This document shows, one piece after another, positions 55,937 through 64,000 of a stretch of DNA of 64,000 nucleotides. Position 1 is the stretch's first letter, and each line of letters begins with the position of its first letter. The notes under the pieces were generated by a model. That model saw only the letters and a program-made list of their open reading frames with translations. It did not search any database and was not told the origin of the DNA. The stretch is taken from contig NZ_JAKNQY010000003.1 in NCBI RefSeq assembly GCF_024494355.1, forward strand, positions 255,666-319,665, in the 5' to 3' direction. The position numbers and the translations under genes are program-made. Source of the stretch: Pseudomonas sp. Q11. Lineage in GTDB: Bacteria; Pseudomonadota; Gammaproteobacteria; Pseudomonadales; Pseudomonadaceae.

Positions 55937-56509
55937 TTAGTGAGCGGACAGCTCGATCACGCAGCACTGGCCAACGGTTGAGATCTCCAGCAATCCGGTG
56001 TTACCGCTCAGTTGCAGGCAGTCATAAAGCCCCAGTGCCTCGACAGCCGTATCAATCTTGACCCTCAGCGTCGGAGCCGCACTGAACACCAACACCGTCC
56101 CCGCCTCGCTGAAAAACCGCTGCTGGCCGCCCATCCACTGCAACCGTGCGCGGTAACGCTTTGGCGCGTAGATCAGGTTGAAGTCGCGAATCGCTCCGCC
56201 CAGCAAGGTGCACGTCACATGACTTTCGCCACTGAATGCAAAGGGATCCAGAGGGTGCAAAGACCGCGTGGCCTGACCATCGACCGTCAGCGTCATGCCG
56301 TCGCCCTGCAACACGCTGATGATTCGCTCGTACCCGGCAAAGGTCGAAAAGCCGCCCGACTCACCGATATCGGCGATCGACAGGCGCCAACCGAAACCGT
56401 CCAGGCCGGAGCCTGAATCCCGGGTAATTTCTTCGGTGCTGCCGCCGCCGTTTTTCCACGGCATGCGTGGATAATCCGCAGCGCGCAGAACGTTCATCTG
56501 CTTGATCAT
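55937..56509 (-). CDS. hutD: HutD family protein
   Basis: A 190-residue cupin-type protein (HutD/Ves). It starts LRAADYPRMPWKNGGGSTEEI, the family hallmark, and is followed by GYERIISVLQGDGMTL. In P. fluorescens HutD has been proposed to act as a governor limiting hut expression, perhaps by sensing a pathway metabolite. The start overlaps hutC by four bases, so the two are coupled. Confidence 0.92.
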   Translation of the reverse strand: MIKQMNVLRAADYPRMPWKNGGGSTEEITRDSGSGLDGFGWRLSIADIGESGGFSTFAGYERIISVLQGDGMTLTVDGQATRSLHPLDPFAFSGESHVTCTLLGGAIRDFNLIYAPKRYRARLQWMGGQQRFFSEAGTVLVFSAAPTLRVKIDTAVEALGLYDCLQLSGNTGLLEISTVGQCCVIELSAH

Positions 56510-57255
56510 TTATGAAAGCGTCCTTCCAGACGATGACGGGAACCGGGGTGAATCAGGCGCGCGGCGGTCACCGGCTGGCGCCCCGACCAAGTGCGGCGGC
56601 GGATCAACAGGCACGGTTCGCCCCGCTCGATCTGCAGCAACTTGCACTCGCTCGGCTCAGCAAGAATCGCCTCAACCACATGCTCGCCTTCGGTCAGCGG
56701 CGCGACCTGGTTCAGGTAGGCGTAGGGCGTTTGCAGGGTGAAGTCCTGCTTGAGGTAGTCCGGCGCCACCAGGGCATTGACGAAACGGTCCTCGATTTGC
56801 ACGGGGATGTCGTTCTCGAAATGCACGATCAACGAGTGGAACACCTTCTGGCCTTCGCGCATGTCCAACGCCAGGGCGCGCTCGGAACCGGCGGCCTCTT
56901 CCTCCAGCGTGATGACCTTGCACGTATGGCGATGGCCTCGGGACGCAATCTCGTCGGCAATGTTATGCACTTCGAACAACGCCGACTGGCTCTTGGGCTC
57001 GGCCACGAACGTGCCGACGCCTTGCATGCGCACCAACAGGCCGTCGGCGGTCATCTCACGCAGGGCGCGGTTGATGGTCATGCGGCTGAAACCCAGTTGG
57101 TTGACCAGTTCGCTTTCCGACGGCACGCGGTAATGCGGTGGCCAGTTTCCACTGTCGATCTGCTGGGTGATCATCTGTTTGACGCGGGCGTACAAGGGCG
57201 CCGGACTGTCGCCCATGTTTGCGGCCAGCGGCGGTTTGGCAGGCGGAGTCGGCAC
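56506..57255 (-). CDS. hutC: Histidine utilisation repressor HutC
   Basis: A 249-residue GntR-family repressor, inactivated by urocanate. The N-terminal winged helix-turn-helix (about 20-90) contains YRVPSESELVNQLGFSRMTI, and the C-terminal UTRA effector domain starts near residue 105 (FEVHNIADEIASRGHRHTCK). It is divergent from hutF, with an operator-like palindrome between them, and leads the hutCD operon that runs toward hutU. Confidence 0.95.
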   Translation of the reverse strand: MPTPPAKPPLAANMGDSPAPLYARVKQMITQQIDSGNWPPHYRVPSESELVNQLGFSRMTINRALREMTADGLLVRMQGVGTFVAEPKSQSALFEVHNIADEIASRGHRHTCKVITLEEEAAGSERALALDMREGQKVFHSLIVHFENDIPVQIEDRFVNALVAPDYLKQDFTLQTPYAYLNQVAPLTEGEHVVEAILAEPSECKLLQIERGEPCLLIRRRTWSGRQPVTAARLIHPGSRHRLEGRFHK

Positions 57256-57320
57256 GGCGGTTCCTTGTTCTGCAAAAGAAGGGTGCTAGCTTGCCGGAGT
57301 TTACCGGGCAGGCAAACGTC

Positions 57321-57336
57321 TGTATATGTATATACA
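57321..57336. promoter_or_regulatory. HutC-type operator between hutC and hutF
   Basis: TGTATA-TGTA-TATACA: 6-bp inverted arms in the divergent promoter region, 25 bases before the hutF start. It resembles the hutU operator in its TGTA/TACA core and would allow autoregulation of hutC and control of hutF. Confidence 0.7.
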
Positions 57337-57360
57337 AATTACGCACAATGAGGTTGAACC

Positions 57361-58725
57361 ATGTCCGCCTTCTTTGCCGAACGCGCACTGCTGCCTGATG
57401 GATGGGCCCATAATGTACGTCTTGAAGTCGACGCCAGCGGCGTCTTGACTCATATCCAGGCCGACTCCCAGGCAGACGGCGCCGAACGGCTGGGCGGGCC
57501 ACTGTTGCCGGGGATGCCGAACCTGCACTCCCACGCTTTCCAGCGGGCCATGGCCGGGTTGGCGGAAGTGGCGGGCAATCCCAATGACAGTTTCTGGACC
57601 TGGCGTGACCTGATGTACCGCCTCGTCGGAAAAATCAGCCCCGATCAGCTCGGCATCATCGCCCGACAGCTGTACATCGAAATGCTCAAGGCCGGTTACA
57701 CCTCAGTCGCCGAATTCCATTATGTGCACCACAACATCGACGGCATGCCTTACGCTGACCCGGCGGAACTGGCCCTGCGCATCAGCCAGGCTGCCAGCGC
57801 CGCCGGTATCGGCCTGACCCTGCTGCCGGTGCTCTACAGCCATTCCGGTTTCGGCGGCCAGGCCCCCAATGACGGACAACGTCGATTCATCAACAGCACC
57901 GAAAACTACTTGAAACTTCAGTCACGCCTGCAGCCGATTCTGGCCGGACAACCGGCCCAGGCGCTGGGTTTGTGTTTCCACTCCCTGCGCGCCGTGACGC
58001 CCGGGCAAATCCAGGAAGTGCTCGCCGCCAGCGACCGCCATTGCCCGGTGCACATACACATTGCCGAGCAGCAAAAGGAAGTCGACGACTGCCTGAGCTG
58101 GAGTGGCGCCCGTCCGCTGCAATGGCTGTACGAAAACACCGAGGTGGATCAGCGCTGGTGCCTGGTCCACGCCACCCACGCCAATGCTCACGAAGTCAGC
58201 CTCATGGCTAGAAGCCGGGCGATCGCCGGTCTGTGCCTGACCACCGAAGCCAACCTGGGCGACGGGATTTTCCCTGCCGTGGATTTCCTCGCCCAGGGCG
58301 GGCGCCTGGGAATCGGTTCCGACAGCCATGTGTCGTTGAGCGTGGTGGAAGAGCTGCGTTGGCTGGAATACGGCCAGCGCCTGCGAGACCAGCGGCGCAA
58401 CCGCTTGTATCGGGCGGATCAACCGATGGTCGGGCGCACCTTGTTCGATGCTGCGCTGGAAGGTGGAGCCCAGGCTTTGGGACAACCGGTCGGCGCCCTC
58501 GAAGTCGGCAAGCGCGCCGACTGGCTGGTGCTCGATGGCAACGACCCTTACCTGGCCACCGCCAACGGCGACGGGATTCTCAATCGCTGGCTGTTTGCCG
58601 GCGGGGATCGTCAGGTGCGAGATGTGATGGTTGGCGGGCAATGGGTGGTGCGGGATGGCAGCCATGCCGAAGAAGAACAAAGCGCCCGAGCGTTCACTCA
58701 AGTCTTGCGCGAACTGTTGGGTTGA
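57361..58725 (+). CDS. hutF: Formimidoylglutamate deiminase
   Basis: Fourth step of the five-step pathway: N-formimino-L-glutamate to N-formyl-L-glutamate and ammonia. A 454-residue amidohydrolase with PNLHSHAFQRAMAG (metal HxH), EFHYVHHN, HIHIAEQQKEV, HATHAN and IGSDSHVSLS, covering the expected zinc and substrate residues. GAGG precedes the ATG. With HutG present, this shows the organism uses the HutF/HutG branch and not formiminoglutamase. Confidence 0.96.
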   Translation: MSAFFAERALLPDGWAHNVRLEVDASGVLTHIQADSQADGAERLGGPLLPGMPNLHSHAFQRAMAGLAEVAGNPNDSFWTWRDLMYRLVGKISPDQLGIIARQLYIEMLKAGYTSVAEFHYVHHNIDGMPYADPAELALRISQAASAAGIGLTLLPVLYSHSGFGGQAPNDGQRRFINSTENYLKLQSRLQPILAGQPAQALGLCFHSLRAVTPGQIQEVLAASDRHCPVHIHIAEQQKEVDDCLSWSGARPLQWLYENTEVDQRWCLVHATHANAHEVSLMARSRAIAGLCLTTEANLGDGIFPAVDFLAQGGRLGIGSDSHVSLSVVEELRWLEYGQRLRDQRRNRLYRADQPMVGRTLFDAALEGGAQALGQPVGALEVGKRADWLVLDGNDPYLATANGDGILNRWLFAGGDRQVRDVMVGGQWVVRDGSHAEEEQSARAFTQVLRELLG

Positions 58726-58736
58726 CCACAAAAACC

Positions 58737-58827
58737 TGTGGGAGCGAGCCTGCTCGCGATGGCGGTCTACCAGTCAACATCTGCGTTGAATGTGACGACC
58801 TCATCGCGAGCAGGCTCGCTCCCACAT
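58737..58827. repeat. REP-type inverted repeat pair, family A
   Basis: Facing family A units fill the gap between hutF and the convergent lipocalin gene. Confidence 0.9.
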
Positions 58828-58843
58828 TTGATCCCGGTGACTA

Positions 58844-59413
58844 TCAATCCGAAGTCTTGGCCATCTGCCGATCCGACGCACGCCAGATCAACCGAGTCGT
58901 GTCGTAACCCTGCTGGCGCGCCTTGCTCAGCAGTTCTTCGCGCACAACGCCATTGACCGTCGGGGTTCGGGACAGCAACCACATGTAACGACGGCTCGGG
59001 TCACCGACGATGGCGGTCTTGTAATCATCGCTGACATACAGGACCCAGTATTGCCCCTTCGCCACACCCGGCACGATCCGCGAAAACCAGTTATCGAATT
59101 CGACCCAGAGCTTGTCGGTCTTGCCCGGCACTTGAGGCGTTGCAGTGCCCCTGGCTTCTTCCCACTGCCAGTCCGAGGTCAGGCAGCGGTTGAACACATC
59201 CACATTGCCGTCAGGCTCGAGGGTGTAGTGGGCTTCGGATTGCGCGCAGTTGCGCTGGAAGTACATCGGTAGACGGGCCAACTCGTACCAGGTCCCTTGG
59301 TAACGCTTGAGGTCGACGCTGTTGACAGTCTTTGGCGCCAACGGGTCTTCGCCAGAAGTGGCACAGCCAGCCAATACCAGGCCGGCAAAAAGCACTAACA
59401 ATAACCGCATCAT
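58844..59413 (-). CDS. blc: Outer-membrane lipocalin Blc
   Basis: A 189-residue bacterial lipocalin binding fatty acids or lysophospholipids at the outer membrane. The lipoprotein signal (LLLVLFAGLVLAGC) predicts acylation at Cys17. The structurally conserved lipocalin motif YQGTWYELARLP is followed by the later SDDYKTAIVGDPSRRYMWLLSR. Two adjacent ATGs are possible; GGGAG sits eight bases before the first. A small lipoprotein gene lies 31 bases upstream in the same direction, so they may be co-transcribed. Confidence 0.93.
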   Translation of the reverse strand: MMRLLLVLFAGLVLAGCATSGEDPLAPKTVNSVDLKRYQGTWYELARLPMYFQRNCAQSEAHYTLEPDGNVDVFNRCLTSDWQWEEARGTATPQVPGKTDKLWVEFDNWFSRIVPGVAKGQYWVLYVSDDYKTAIVGDPSRRYMWLLSRTPTVNGVVREELLSKARQQGYDTTRLIWRASDRQMAKTSD

Positions 59414-59444
59414 TATTTTTCTCCCGCGGGCCGCTGGCCCCGGT

Positions 59445-59699
59445 TTACTTCAGGCCTTGGCCGGAAAACATCAACACTTTGTCACCGGCGTACTGCACGC
59501 TGATAAAGCTTTTCTGATCACCCCAGGTGCAACTGGACATGCCGAGCGCGCCCGAACAATCGGTCGGTTTCCCCAGTAACGTTTCGACTTCGGCCTTGGG
59601 CATGCCGGCAGACAGTTTCGAATAGTTTTCCTGGTTGACCTTGCTGCATGCCGTCAACAAGACGCACAAGGACAACAGGGCGATAGATCGCAGCGACAT
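59445..59699 (-). CDS. Small SmpA/OmlA-like lipoprotein
   Basis: An 84-residue lipoprotein with lipobox LTAC (signal MSLRSIALLSLCVLLTA). The body YSKLSAGMPKAEVETLLGKP followed by CSGALGMSSCTWGD resembles the SmpA/OmlA (BamE-like) fold. Two further cysteines could form a disulphide. The gene is upstream of blc on the same strand. Function not established; this is not BamE itself, which is longer. Confidence 0.8.
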   Translation of the reverse strand: MSLRSIALLSLCVLLTACSKVNQENYSKLSAGMPKAEVETLLGKPTDCSGALGMSSCTWGDQKSFISVQYAGDKVLMFSGQGLK

Positions 59700-59898
59700 G
59701 GTGTAACTCCTGGAACGGAAGGGGGTGGCAGGGTGCCAACCAGAACCTTAGAAGAGAAAACCCCTATCTGGTTCCCTGACAGACCCAGTATTTGTTGGGC
59801 TTTGGGCAGGTGTTTCATGGATGAATCAATCAGTTTGTGACGCCGTCGTGTATTTCGTCGGGATTAGCCTGCGCACGCCTGATTCAAAGCGCTTTGGA

Positions 59899-59906
59899 GC
59901 CGATAA
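59899..59906 (+). promoter_or_regulatory. Sigma-28 (FliA) -10 element before the dCache chemoreceptor gene
   Basis: GCCGATAA is a perfect FliA -10. The -35 region (TGAT 15 bases upstream) is poor. It lies 77 bases before the chosen start and downstream of the longer frame's start at 59821, supporting the shorter protein. Confidence 0.6.
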
Positions 59907-59982
59907 AAAGAGCAGCGCGATGCCAGGTGTTATGGCAAATTGGCGCCCCTTCCTGACCAGCTCCTCTGCGGTAGCGTTCTTA

Positions 59983-61875
59983 ATGACCAAAAACATGAAA
60001 TTCAGCCACAAAATCCTGCTGGCTGCTGCGCTTGTGGTAGCCACTGCATTCGCCTGCTTCATCCTGTTCAACGATTACCGTCAGCGCCAGGGCCTGCATG
60101 CCAGCACCGAGACCTCCATGCAGGCGCTCGGCAGCCTGACCAGCCGTAACATTCAAACCTGGGTCGAAGGCCGCACCCAATTGCTGCAATCGCTGGCCCA
60201 GCAGATTGCGGTGGATGGCAGCAATGCCGACAGCCTCAAACGCGCCGTGGGTCTACCGGCCTACACCGGCAACTTCCAGCTCAGCTATTTCGGCGGCACT
60301 GACGGCGTGATGTTCTCGGTGCCGGCCGGCAATCGTGCGGCCGACTACGATCCCCGCGCCCGTGGCTGGTACAAGGCCGCCAACAGCGCGCAACAAACCA
60401 TCGTCACCGAACCCTACATCGCCGCCTCGTCGGGCAAACTGGTGATTACCGTTGCCACCCCAGTACAGCATCAGAACCAGATGATCGGCGTAGCCGGTGC
60501 GGACATCGACCTGTCGAGCGTCAGCGCCATCATCAACTCGTTGAACTTCGGCGGCCACGGCCATGCGTTCATCGTCAGCGCCGACGGCAAGATCCTCATC
60601 CACCCTGACAGCAAGCGCGTGCTCAAAACCCTGGCTGAGGCCTACCCTAACGGCGCACTGCAAGTCAGCCCAGGCATGAAGGAAGTCGAACTCGACGGCA
60701 AGGCCCAATACATCTCCTTCACGCGGGTCAACGGCGTGCCGGGGGCCGACTGGTACGTGGCGCTGGTGCTCGACAAGGACACTGCCCTGGCGATGCTCAG
60801 CGAGTTCCGTACGTCAGCGCTGATCGCCATGGTCATTGCCGTAGTGTTCATCATCGCCCTGCTGGGCATGCTGATCCGCGTGCTGATGCAACCGCTGCTG
60901 ACCATGGGCCGCGCTATGCATGACATCGCCGAAGGCGAAGGCGACCTGACCCGCCGCCTGACCATCCATGGCCAGGACGAATTCGGCGCCTTGGGCACCT
61001 CGTTCAACCGTTTCGTGGAGCGCATCCACACGTCGATCCGCGAAGTGGCCTCGGCCACCGGTCTGGTCAACGAAGTCGCGCTGCGCGTGGTCAGCGCGTC
61101 CAACTCGTCGATGGTCAACTCCGACCAGCAGGCTTCGCGCACCAGCAGCGTGGCCGCGGCGATCAACCAGCTCGGTGCCGCCGCCCAGGAAATCGCCCAG
61201 AACGCCGCCCTAGCCTCGCAACATTCCAGCGATGCCCGCAGCCTGGCCGAAGACGGTCAAGAAGTGGTGGATAAGACCATCACCGCCATGCAGCAGTTGT
61301 CCGCCAAGATCAGCGATTCGTGCGGCAACATCGAAACCCTGAACAGCAACACGGTGAACATCGGCCAGATCCTTGAGGTGATCACCAGCATTTCCCAACA
61401 GACCAATCTGCTCGCTCTGAACGCCGCCATCGAAGCCGCCCGGGCCGGTGAAGCCGGGCGCGGCTTCGCGGTGGTGGCCGATGAAGTGCGCAACCTGGCT
61501 CATCGCACCCAGGATTCGGCGCAGCAGGTGCAGAAGATGATCGAAGAACTGCAAGTCGGCGCCCGGGAAGCGGTCCTGACCATGACCGACAGCCAGCGCC
61601 AGAGCGAAAGTAGCGTCGGCATCGCCAACCAGGCCGGCGAACGCCTGGGCAGCGTGACTCAGCGCATCGGTGAAATCGACGGCATGAACCAGTCCGTGGC
61701 CACCGCCACCGAAGAACAGACCGCCGTGGTGGAATCAATCAACGTCGACATCACCGAAATCAACACGCTGAACCAGGAAGGCGTGGAAAACCTGCAAGCC
61801 ACATTGCGGGCCTGTGCCGACCTTGAACAGCAGGCGGCGCGGTTGAAACAGTTGGTGGGCAGTTTCCGGATATAG
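59983..61875 (+). CDS. Methyl-accepting chemotaxis protein with dCache amino-acid sensor (Pct-like)
   Basis: A 630-residue chemoreceptor. TM1 is at about 10-30; a double-Cache periplasmic domain (about 35-275) follows, then TM2 (about 282-304), HAMP, and a signalling domain with [20 protein letters not shown]. The motif [11 protein letters not shown], the tyrosine of EPYIAAS and Asp in GADIDL fit the amino-acid-binding pattern of dCache sensors such as PctA. I start at the ATG 59983 ([17 protein letters not shown]), which aligns with PctA-type N-termini. There is no C-terminal pentapeptide for CheR tethering. Confidence 0.88.
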   Translation: MTKNMKFSHKILLAAALVVATAFACFILFNDYRQRQGLHASTETSMQALGSLTSRNIQTWVEGRTQLLQSLAQQIAVDGSNADSLKRAVGLPAYTGNFQLSYFGGTDGVMFSVPAGNRAADYDPRARGWYKAANSAQQTIVTEPYIAASSGKLVITVATPVQHQNQMIGVAGADIDLSSVSAIINSLNFGGHGHAFIVSADGKILIHPDSKRVLKTLAEAYPNGALQVSPGMKEVELDGKAQYISFTRVNGVPGADWYVALVLDKDTALAMLSEFRTSALIAMVIAVVFIIALLGMLIRVLMQPLLTMGRAMHDIAEGEGDLTRRLTIHGQDEFGALGTSFNRFVERIHTSIREVASATGLVNEVALRVVSASNSSMVNSDQQASRTSSVAAAINQLGAAAQEIAQNAALASQHSSDARSLAEDGQEVVDKTITAMQQLSAKISDSCGNIETLNSNTVNIGQILEVITSISQQTNLLALNAAIEAARAGEAGRGFAVVADEVRNLAHRTQDSAQQVQKMIEELQVGAREAVLTMTDSQRQSESSVGIANQAGERLGSVTQRIGEIDGMNQSVATATEEQTAVVESINVDITEINTLNQEGVENLQATLRACADLEQQAARLKQLVGSFRI

Positions 61876-61890
61876 CACCAGGGCGAGCCC

Positions 61891-61985
61891 TATCGCAGGC
61901 TCGCTCCCACACCGATCTCTGTCGGATACAAAATCCGGGGGCACTGGAGATCAACTGTGGGAGCGAGCCTGCTCGCGATAGCGGT
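61891..61985. repeat. REP-type inverted repeat pair, family A, partly degraded left arm
   Basis: TATCGCAGGCTCGCTCCCAC on the left lacks a few bases of the usual arm; the right arm GTGGGAGCGAGCCTGCTCGC is complete. Between convergent chemoreceptor and DUF924 genes. Confidence 0.85.
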
Positions 61986-62003
61986 AGGCGCCGCAGCGCA
62001 AAA

Positions 62004-62600
62004 TTAGAACCGCGACCCAGGCCTGTTCAAAAACTCGATTTCATCAGCCGTGGACTCACGCCCCAACACCGCATTGCGATGGGGAAAGCGCCCAAACCGC
62101 GCAATGATCTTCTGATGCCGCTCGGCGTAATCCAGGTTGTCTTCGAACACCGCCCGATCCGCCTCGGGCTGCTCGCGGGTCAGCTCGATGAAACGGGAAA
62201 CCGCTTCATTCTGCACCGCCAGGTTTTCACAATGTTCGAGCACCAGGTAGATGAACACCCGCTGGATCGGTTCGAGTTGCCGGTCAAAACCCGCCGCCAT
62301 GCCTTGGGCTACCAGCGCTTGGGCACGCAGGTCACCGGAAAAAGCCTTGGGAGTGTCGCGAAAGATCATTCGCGGGAGCTGATCAAGCAACAGCACCAGG
62401 GCCAGCCAGCCTTCGGGGCGTTGCGCCCAATCGGTCAATTCGCCGGCCAGTGCCTGCTCGACCTGATCGCCAAAGCGCTCGTGCGCCTGGCGATCATGGC
62501 GCTTGCCAAACCATAGCTTGCCTTTGTCAGCGGCTATTTCGTCCGGCGATTTGGCTGAGCCAAACCACCAATCGAGCAACGACTGCCAGGGCTGGGCCAT
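62004..62600 (-). CDS. DUF924 family protein
   Basis: A 198-residue all-helical protein of the DUF924 family (TPR-like superhelix). Hallmarks are DWWFGSAKSPDE, WFGKRHDRQAHERFGD and the conserved LLLDQLPRMIFRDTPKAFSGD ends (DQLPRMIFRDTPKAF). The last block RFGRFPHRNAVLGRESTADE is also typical. No molecular function is established. The ATG is three bases after the fbp stop, so the two are probably co-transcribed. Confidence 0.9.
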   Translation of the reverse strand: MAQPWQSLLDWWFGSAKSPDEIAADKGKLWFGKRHDRQAHERFGDQVEQALAGELTDWAQRPEGWLALVLLLDQLPRMIFRDTPKAFSGDLRAQALVAQGMAAGFDRQLEPIQRVFIYLVLEHCENLAVQNEAVSRFIELTREQPEADRAVFEDNLDYAERHQKIIARFGRFPHRNAVLGRESTADEIEFLNRPGSRF

Positions 62601-62603
62601 GAT

Positions 62604-63614
62604 TTATTCCTTGTGGTAGGCGGTCGCGCGGGCGACTTCTTCCTTCGAACCCAGGAACACCGCCACACGCTGGTGCAGGCCTTCAGGCTGGATGTCGAGA
62701 ATACGCTGGTGACCGTCAGTGGAAGCACCACCGGCCTGCTCCACCAGGAACGACATCGGGTTGGCTTCGTACATCAGGCGCAGTTTGCCCGGCTTGGACG
62801 GCTCGCGGCTGTCGCGCGGGTACATGAACAGACCGCCGCGGGTCAGGATGCGGTGCACGTCCGCGACCATCGCGGCGACCCAGCGCATGTTGTAATTCTT
62901 CTTCAGCGGACCTTCTTCACCGGCCAGCAATTCGCCAACGTAGCGTTGTACCGGGGCTTCCCAGTGTCGCTGGTTGGACATGTTGATGGCGAATTCCTGG
63001 GTGGTTTCCGGAATGGTGATGTCTTCGTGGGTCAGTACGAAGCTGCCCATCTCACGGTCCAGAGTGAAACCTTTGACGCCGTCGCCCAGGGTCAGCACCA
63101 GCATGGTCTGCGGGCCATAGATGGCATAGCCAGCGGCTACCTGTTCGGTGCCTGGCTGCAGGAACGCCTTTTCATTCAAGGCTTCGTTCTGGCTCAGGTA
63201 CTCGTTCGGGCAACGCAGTACCGAGAAGATGGTGCCCACCGGCGCGTTGATATCGATGTTCGACGAACCGTCCAGTGGGTCGAACACCAACAGGTAGGCA
63301 CCCTTGGGGTATTTGCCCGGGATCTGGTAAGCGTTGTCCATTTCCTCGGACGCCATGCCGGCCAGGTGACCGCCCCATTCGTTGGCTTCGAGCAGGATTT
63401 CGTTAGAGAGCACGTCGAGCTTCTTCTGCACTTCGCCCTGCACGTTTTCGGTGCCCATACTGCCCAGGACACCACCCAGGGCGCCTTTGGATACGGCGTG
63501 GCTGATTTCCTTGCACGCACGCGCCACCACTTCGATCAAAAAGCGCAGATCGGCAGGGGTGTTGTTGCTGCGGGTCTGCTCAATCAAATAGCGACTCAAG
63601 GTAACGCGGGACAT
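62604..63614 (-). CDS. fbp: Fructose-1,6-bisphosphatase class I
   Basis: The gluconeogenic phosphatase: fructose-1,6-bisphosphate to fructose-6-phosphate. It has 336 residues with metal-binding ASEEMD and the [21 protein letters not shown] core, [10 protein letters not shown], and the late [16 protein letters not shown]. It is needed in pseudomonads, which grow mainly on organic acids and amino acids such as those released by the hut pathway. It is first gene of a pair with the DUF924 gene. Confidence 0.97.
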   Translation of the reverse strand: MSRVTLSRYLIEQTRSNNTPADLRFLIEVVARACKEISHAVSKGALGGVLGSMGTENVQGEVQKKLDVLSNEILLEANEWGGHLAGMASEEMDNAYQIPGKYPKGAYLLVFDPLDGSSNIDINAPVGTIFSVLRCPNEYLSQNEALNEKAFLQPGTEQVAAGYAIYGPQTMLVLTLGDGVKGFTLDREMGSFVLTHEDITIPETTQEFAINMSNQRHWEAPVQRYVGELLAGEEGPLKKNYNMRWVAAMVADVHRILTRGGLFMYPRDSREPSKPGKLRLMYEANPMSFLVEQAGGASTDGHQRILDIQPEGLHQRVAVFLGSKEEVARATAYHKE

Positions 63615-63733
63615 GGACGGCTCCGAAGAATAGGGGGCGGAAAAACCTGCGCAGTTTAGCGCGAGTCGGGACTTAATTCCTCCTATGAGACGGGTTATAG
63701 GGGATTGAGTTCATATCCGGCCCTGGCAACCCC

Positions 63734-63844
63734 TGTAGGAGCTGCCGAGCGAAGCGAGGCTGCGATCTTTTGATCTTGATCTTTCATTCCCGATTCAAGT
63801 GTCTGGGACAAGATCGCAGCCTCGTTGCACTCGACAGCTCCTAC
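63734..63844. repeat. Inverted repeat pair, family B, reaching into a stop codon
   Basis: GTAGGAGCTGCCGAGCGAAG on the left and TTGCACTCGACAGCTCCTAC on the right, with GATCTTTTGATC in between. The stop codon of the gene entering from the right edge is formed by the outermost bases of the right arm, as at hutU. Confidence 0.87.
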
Positions 63845-64000
63845 GGGGATTTGACCGGCGGCTTGCGCAGCAAGCTGAAGGCCATCGCCGCGAGGACCAG
63901 TACGCTGATCAGCAACACCGCCCACAAGCCGATTTTCTTCCAGTTGGTTTCGACAGTGGGTGTTGCGGCAGCCGGCGCCGAGGTCGCAACACCATTCGCC
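63841..64000 (-). CDS. C-terminal end of a membrane protein (5' part outside window)
   Basis: 52 residues are visible in one open frame: a Pro/Ala-rich stretch (SAPAAATPTVETNWKK), one strong membrane helix (IGLWAVLLISVLVLAAMAF) and a short basic tail (SLLRKPPVKSP). The TAG stop coincides with the start of the family B repeat. It may be the end of a DUF3999-type protein, known next to such loci in fluorescent pseudomonads, but too little is visible to be sure. Confidence 0.6.
   Translation of the reverse strand, partial: ANGVATSAPAAATPTVETNWKKIGLWAVLLISVLVLAAMAFSLLRKPPVKSP

Overview
The window is chromosomal DNA of a Pseudomonas, most likely of the P. fluorescens group. Three things support this: near-continuous core synteny with what I remember of the P. 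aeruginosa pilMNO-ponA ... fbp region; GC-rich coding sequence; and dozens of the REP-type palindromes typical of fluorescent pseudomonads. There are no rRNA or tRNA genes, no CRISPR array and no intact insertion sequence.

Layout: (1) 1-7346: type IV pilus genes pilO (cut by the window edge), pilN and pilM on the minus strand, divergent from ponA (PBP1A), then malic enzyme, a secreted nuclease and rpmE. (2) 7639-15177: priA, argS, an ftsN-like SPOR gene, hslV-hslU behind a sigma-32-type promoter, and a DUF971 gene. (3) 15295-22648: the complete medium-chain polyhydroxyalkanoate locus phaC1-phaZ-phaC2-phaD, with convergent phaI-phaF and a small PHA-system gene; a sigma-54-type promoter precedes phaC1. 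(4) 22804-28885: ubiE-ubiJ-ubiB and hisI-hisE-tatABC-rsmE. (5) 29009-30925: an HBM-type chemoreceptor. (6) 30926-35391: an accessory region with an IS481-like remnant, a tandem 133-bp REP array, a long dispersed repeat, an elaborately folded leader RNA before a DUF6124-type gene, and a more AT-rich module made of a PheS-like ligase, a 33-residue peptide and a small M29-like metalloenzyme. (7) 35392-42469: opgG-opgH, pip-dtd and an HSL-type esterase. (8) 42668-58725: the histidine utilisation (hut) locus. (9) 58844-64000: two lipoproteins, a dCache chemoreceptor, a DUF924 gene, fbp and the 3' end of another gene.

How the genes work together: the hut locus encodes the five-step route (HutH, HutU, HutI, HutF, HutG), a three-part ABC importer, an NCS1 permease, HutD and the HutC repressor. 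Upstream of hutU the sequence shows a sigma-54-type promoter, a HutC-like palindrome over the expected start, and an NtrC-like site about 150 bp further up. The pha genes cover synthesis, depolymerisation, regulation and granule coating of PHA. The tat, ubi and his genes form tight translationally coupled runs.

The best candidate for something undescribed is the 32.7-35.4 kb module. A free-standing PheS-type catalytic core fused to an FDX-ACB domain diverges from a tiny aromatic-tailed peptide gene with a strong ribosome binding site. The peptide gene is followed by a hairpin and an M29-aminopeptidase-like gene. The module sits between two nearly identical terminator sequences, which suggests a peptide-modification cassette acquired as a unit. 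Other notable items are the DUF6124 leader, whose three segments each have two alternative pairing partners (one covering the Shine-Dalgarno), and a second HutH that has lost the Ala-Ser-Gly triad forming the MIO cofactor.
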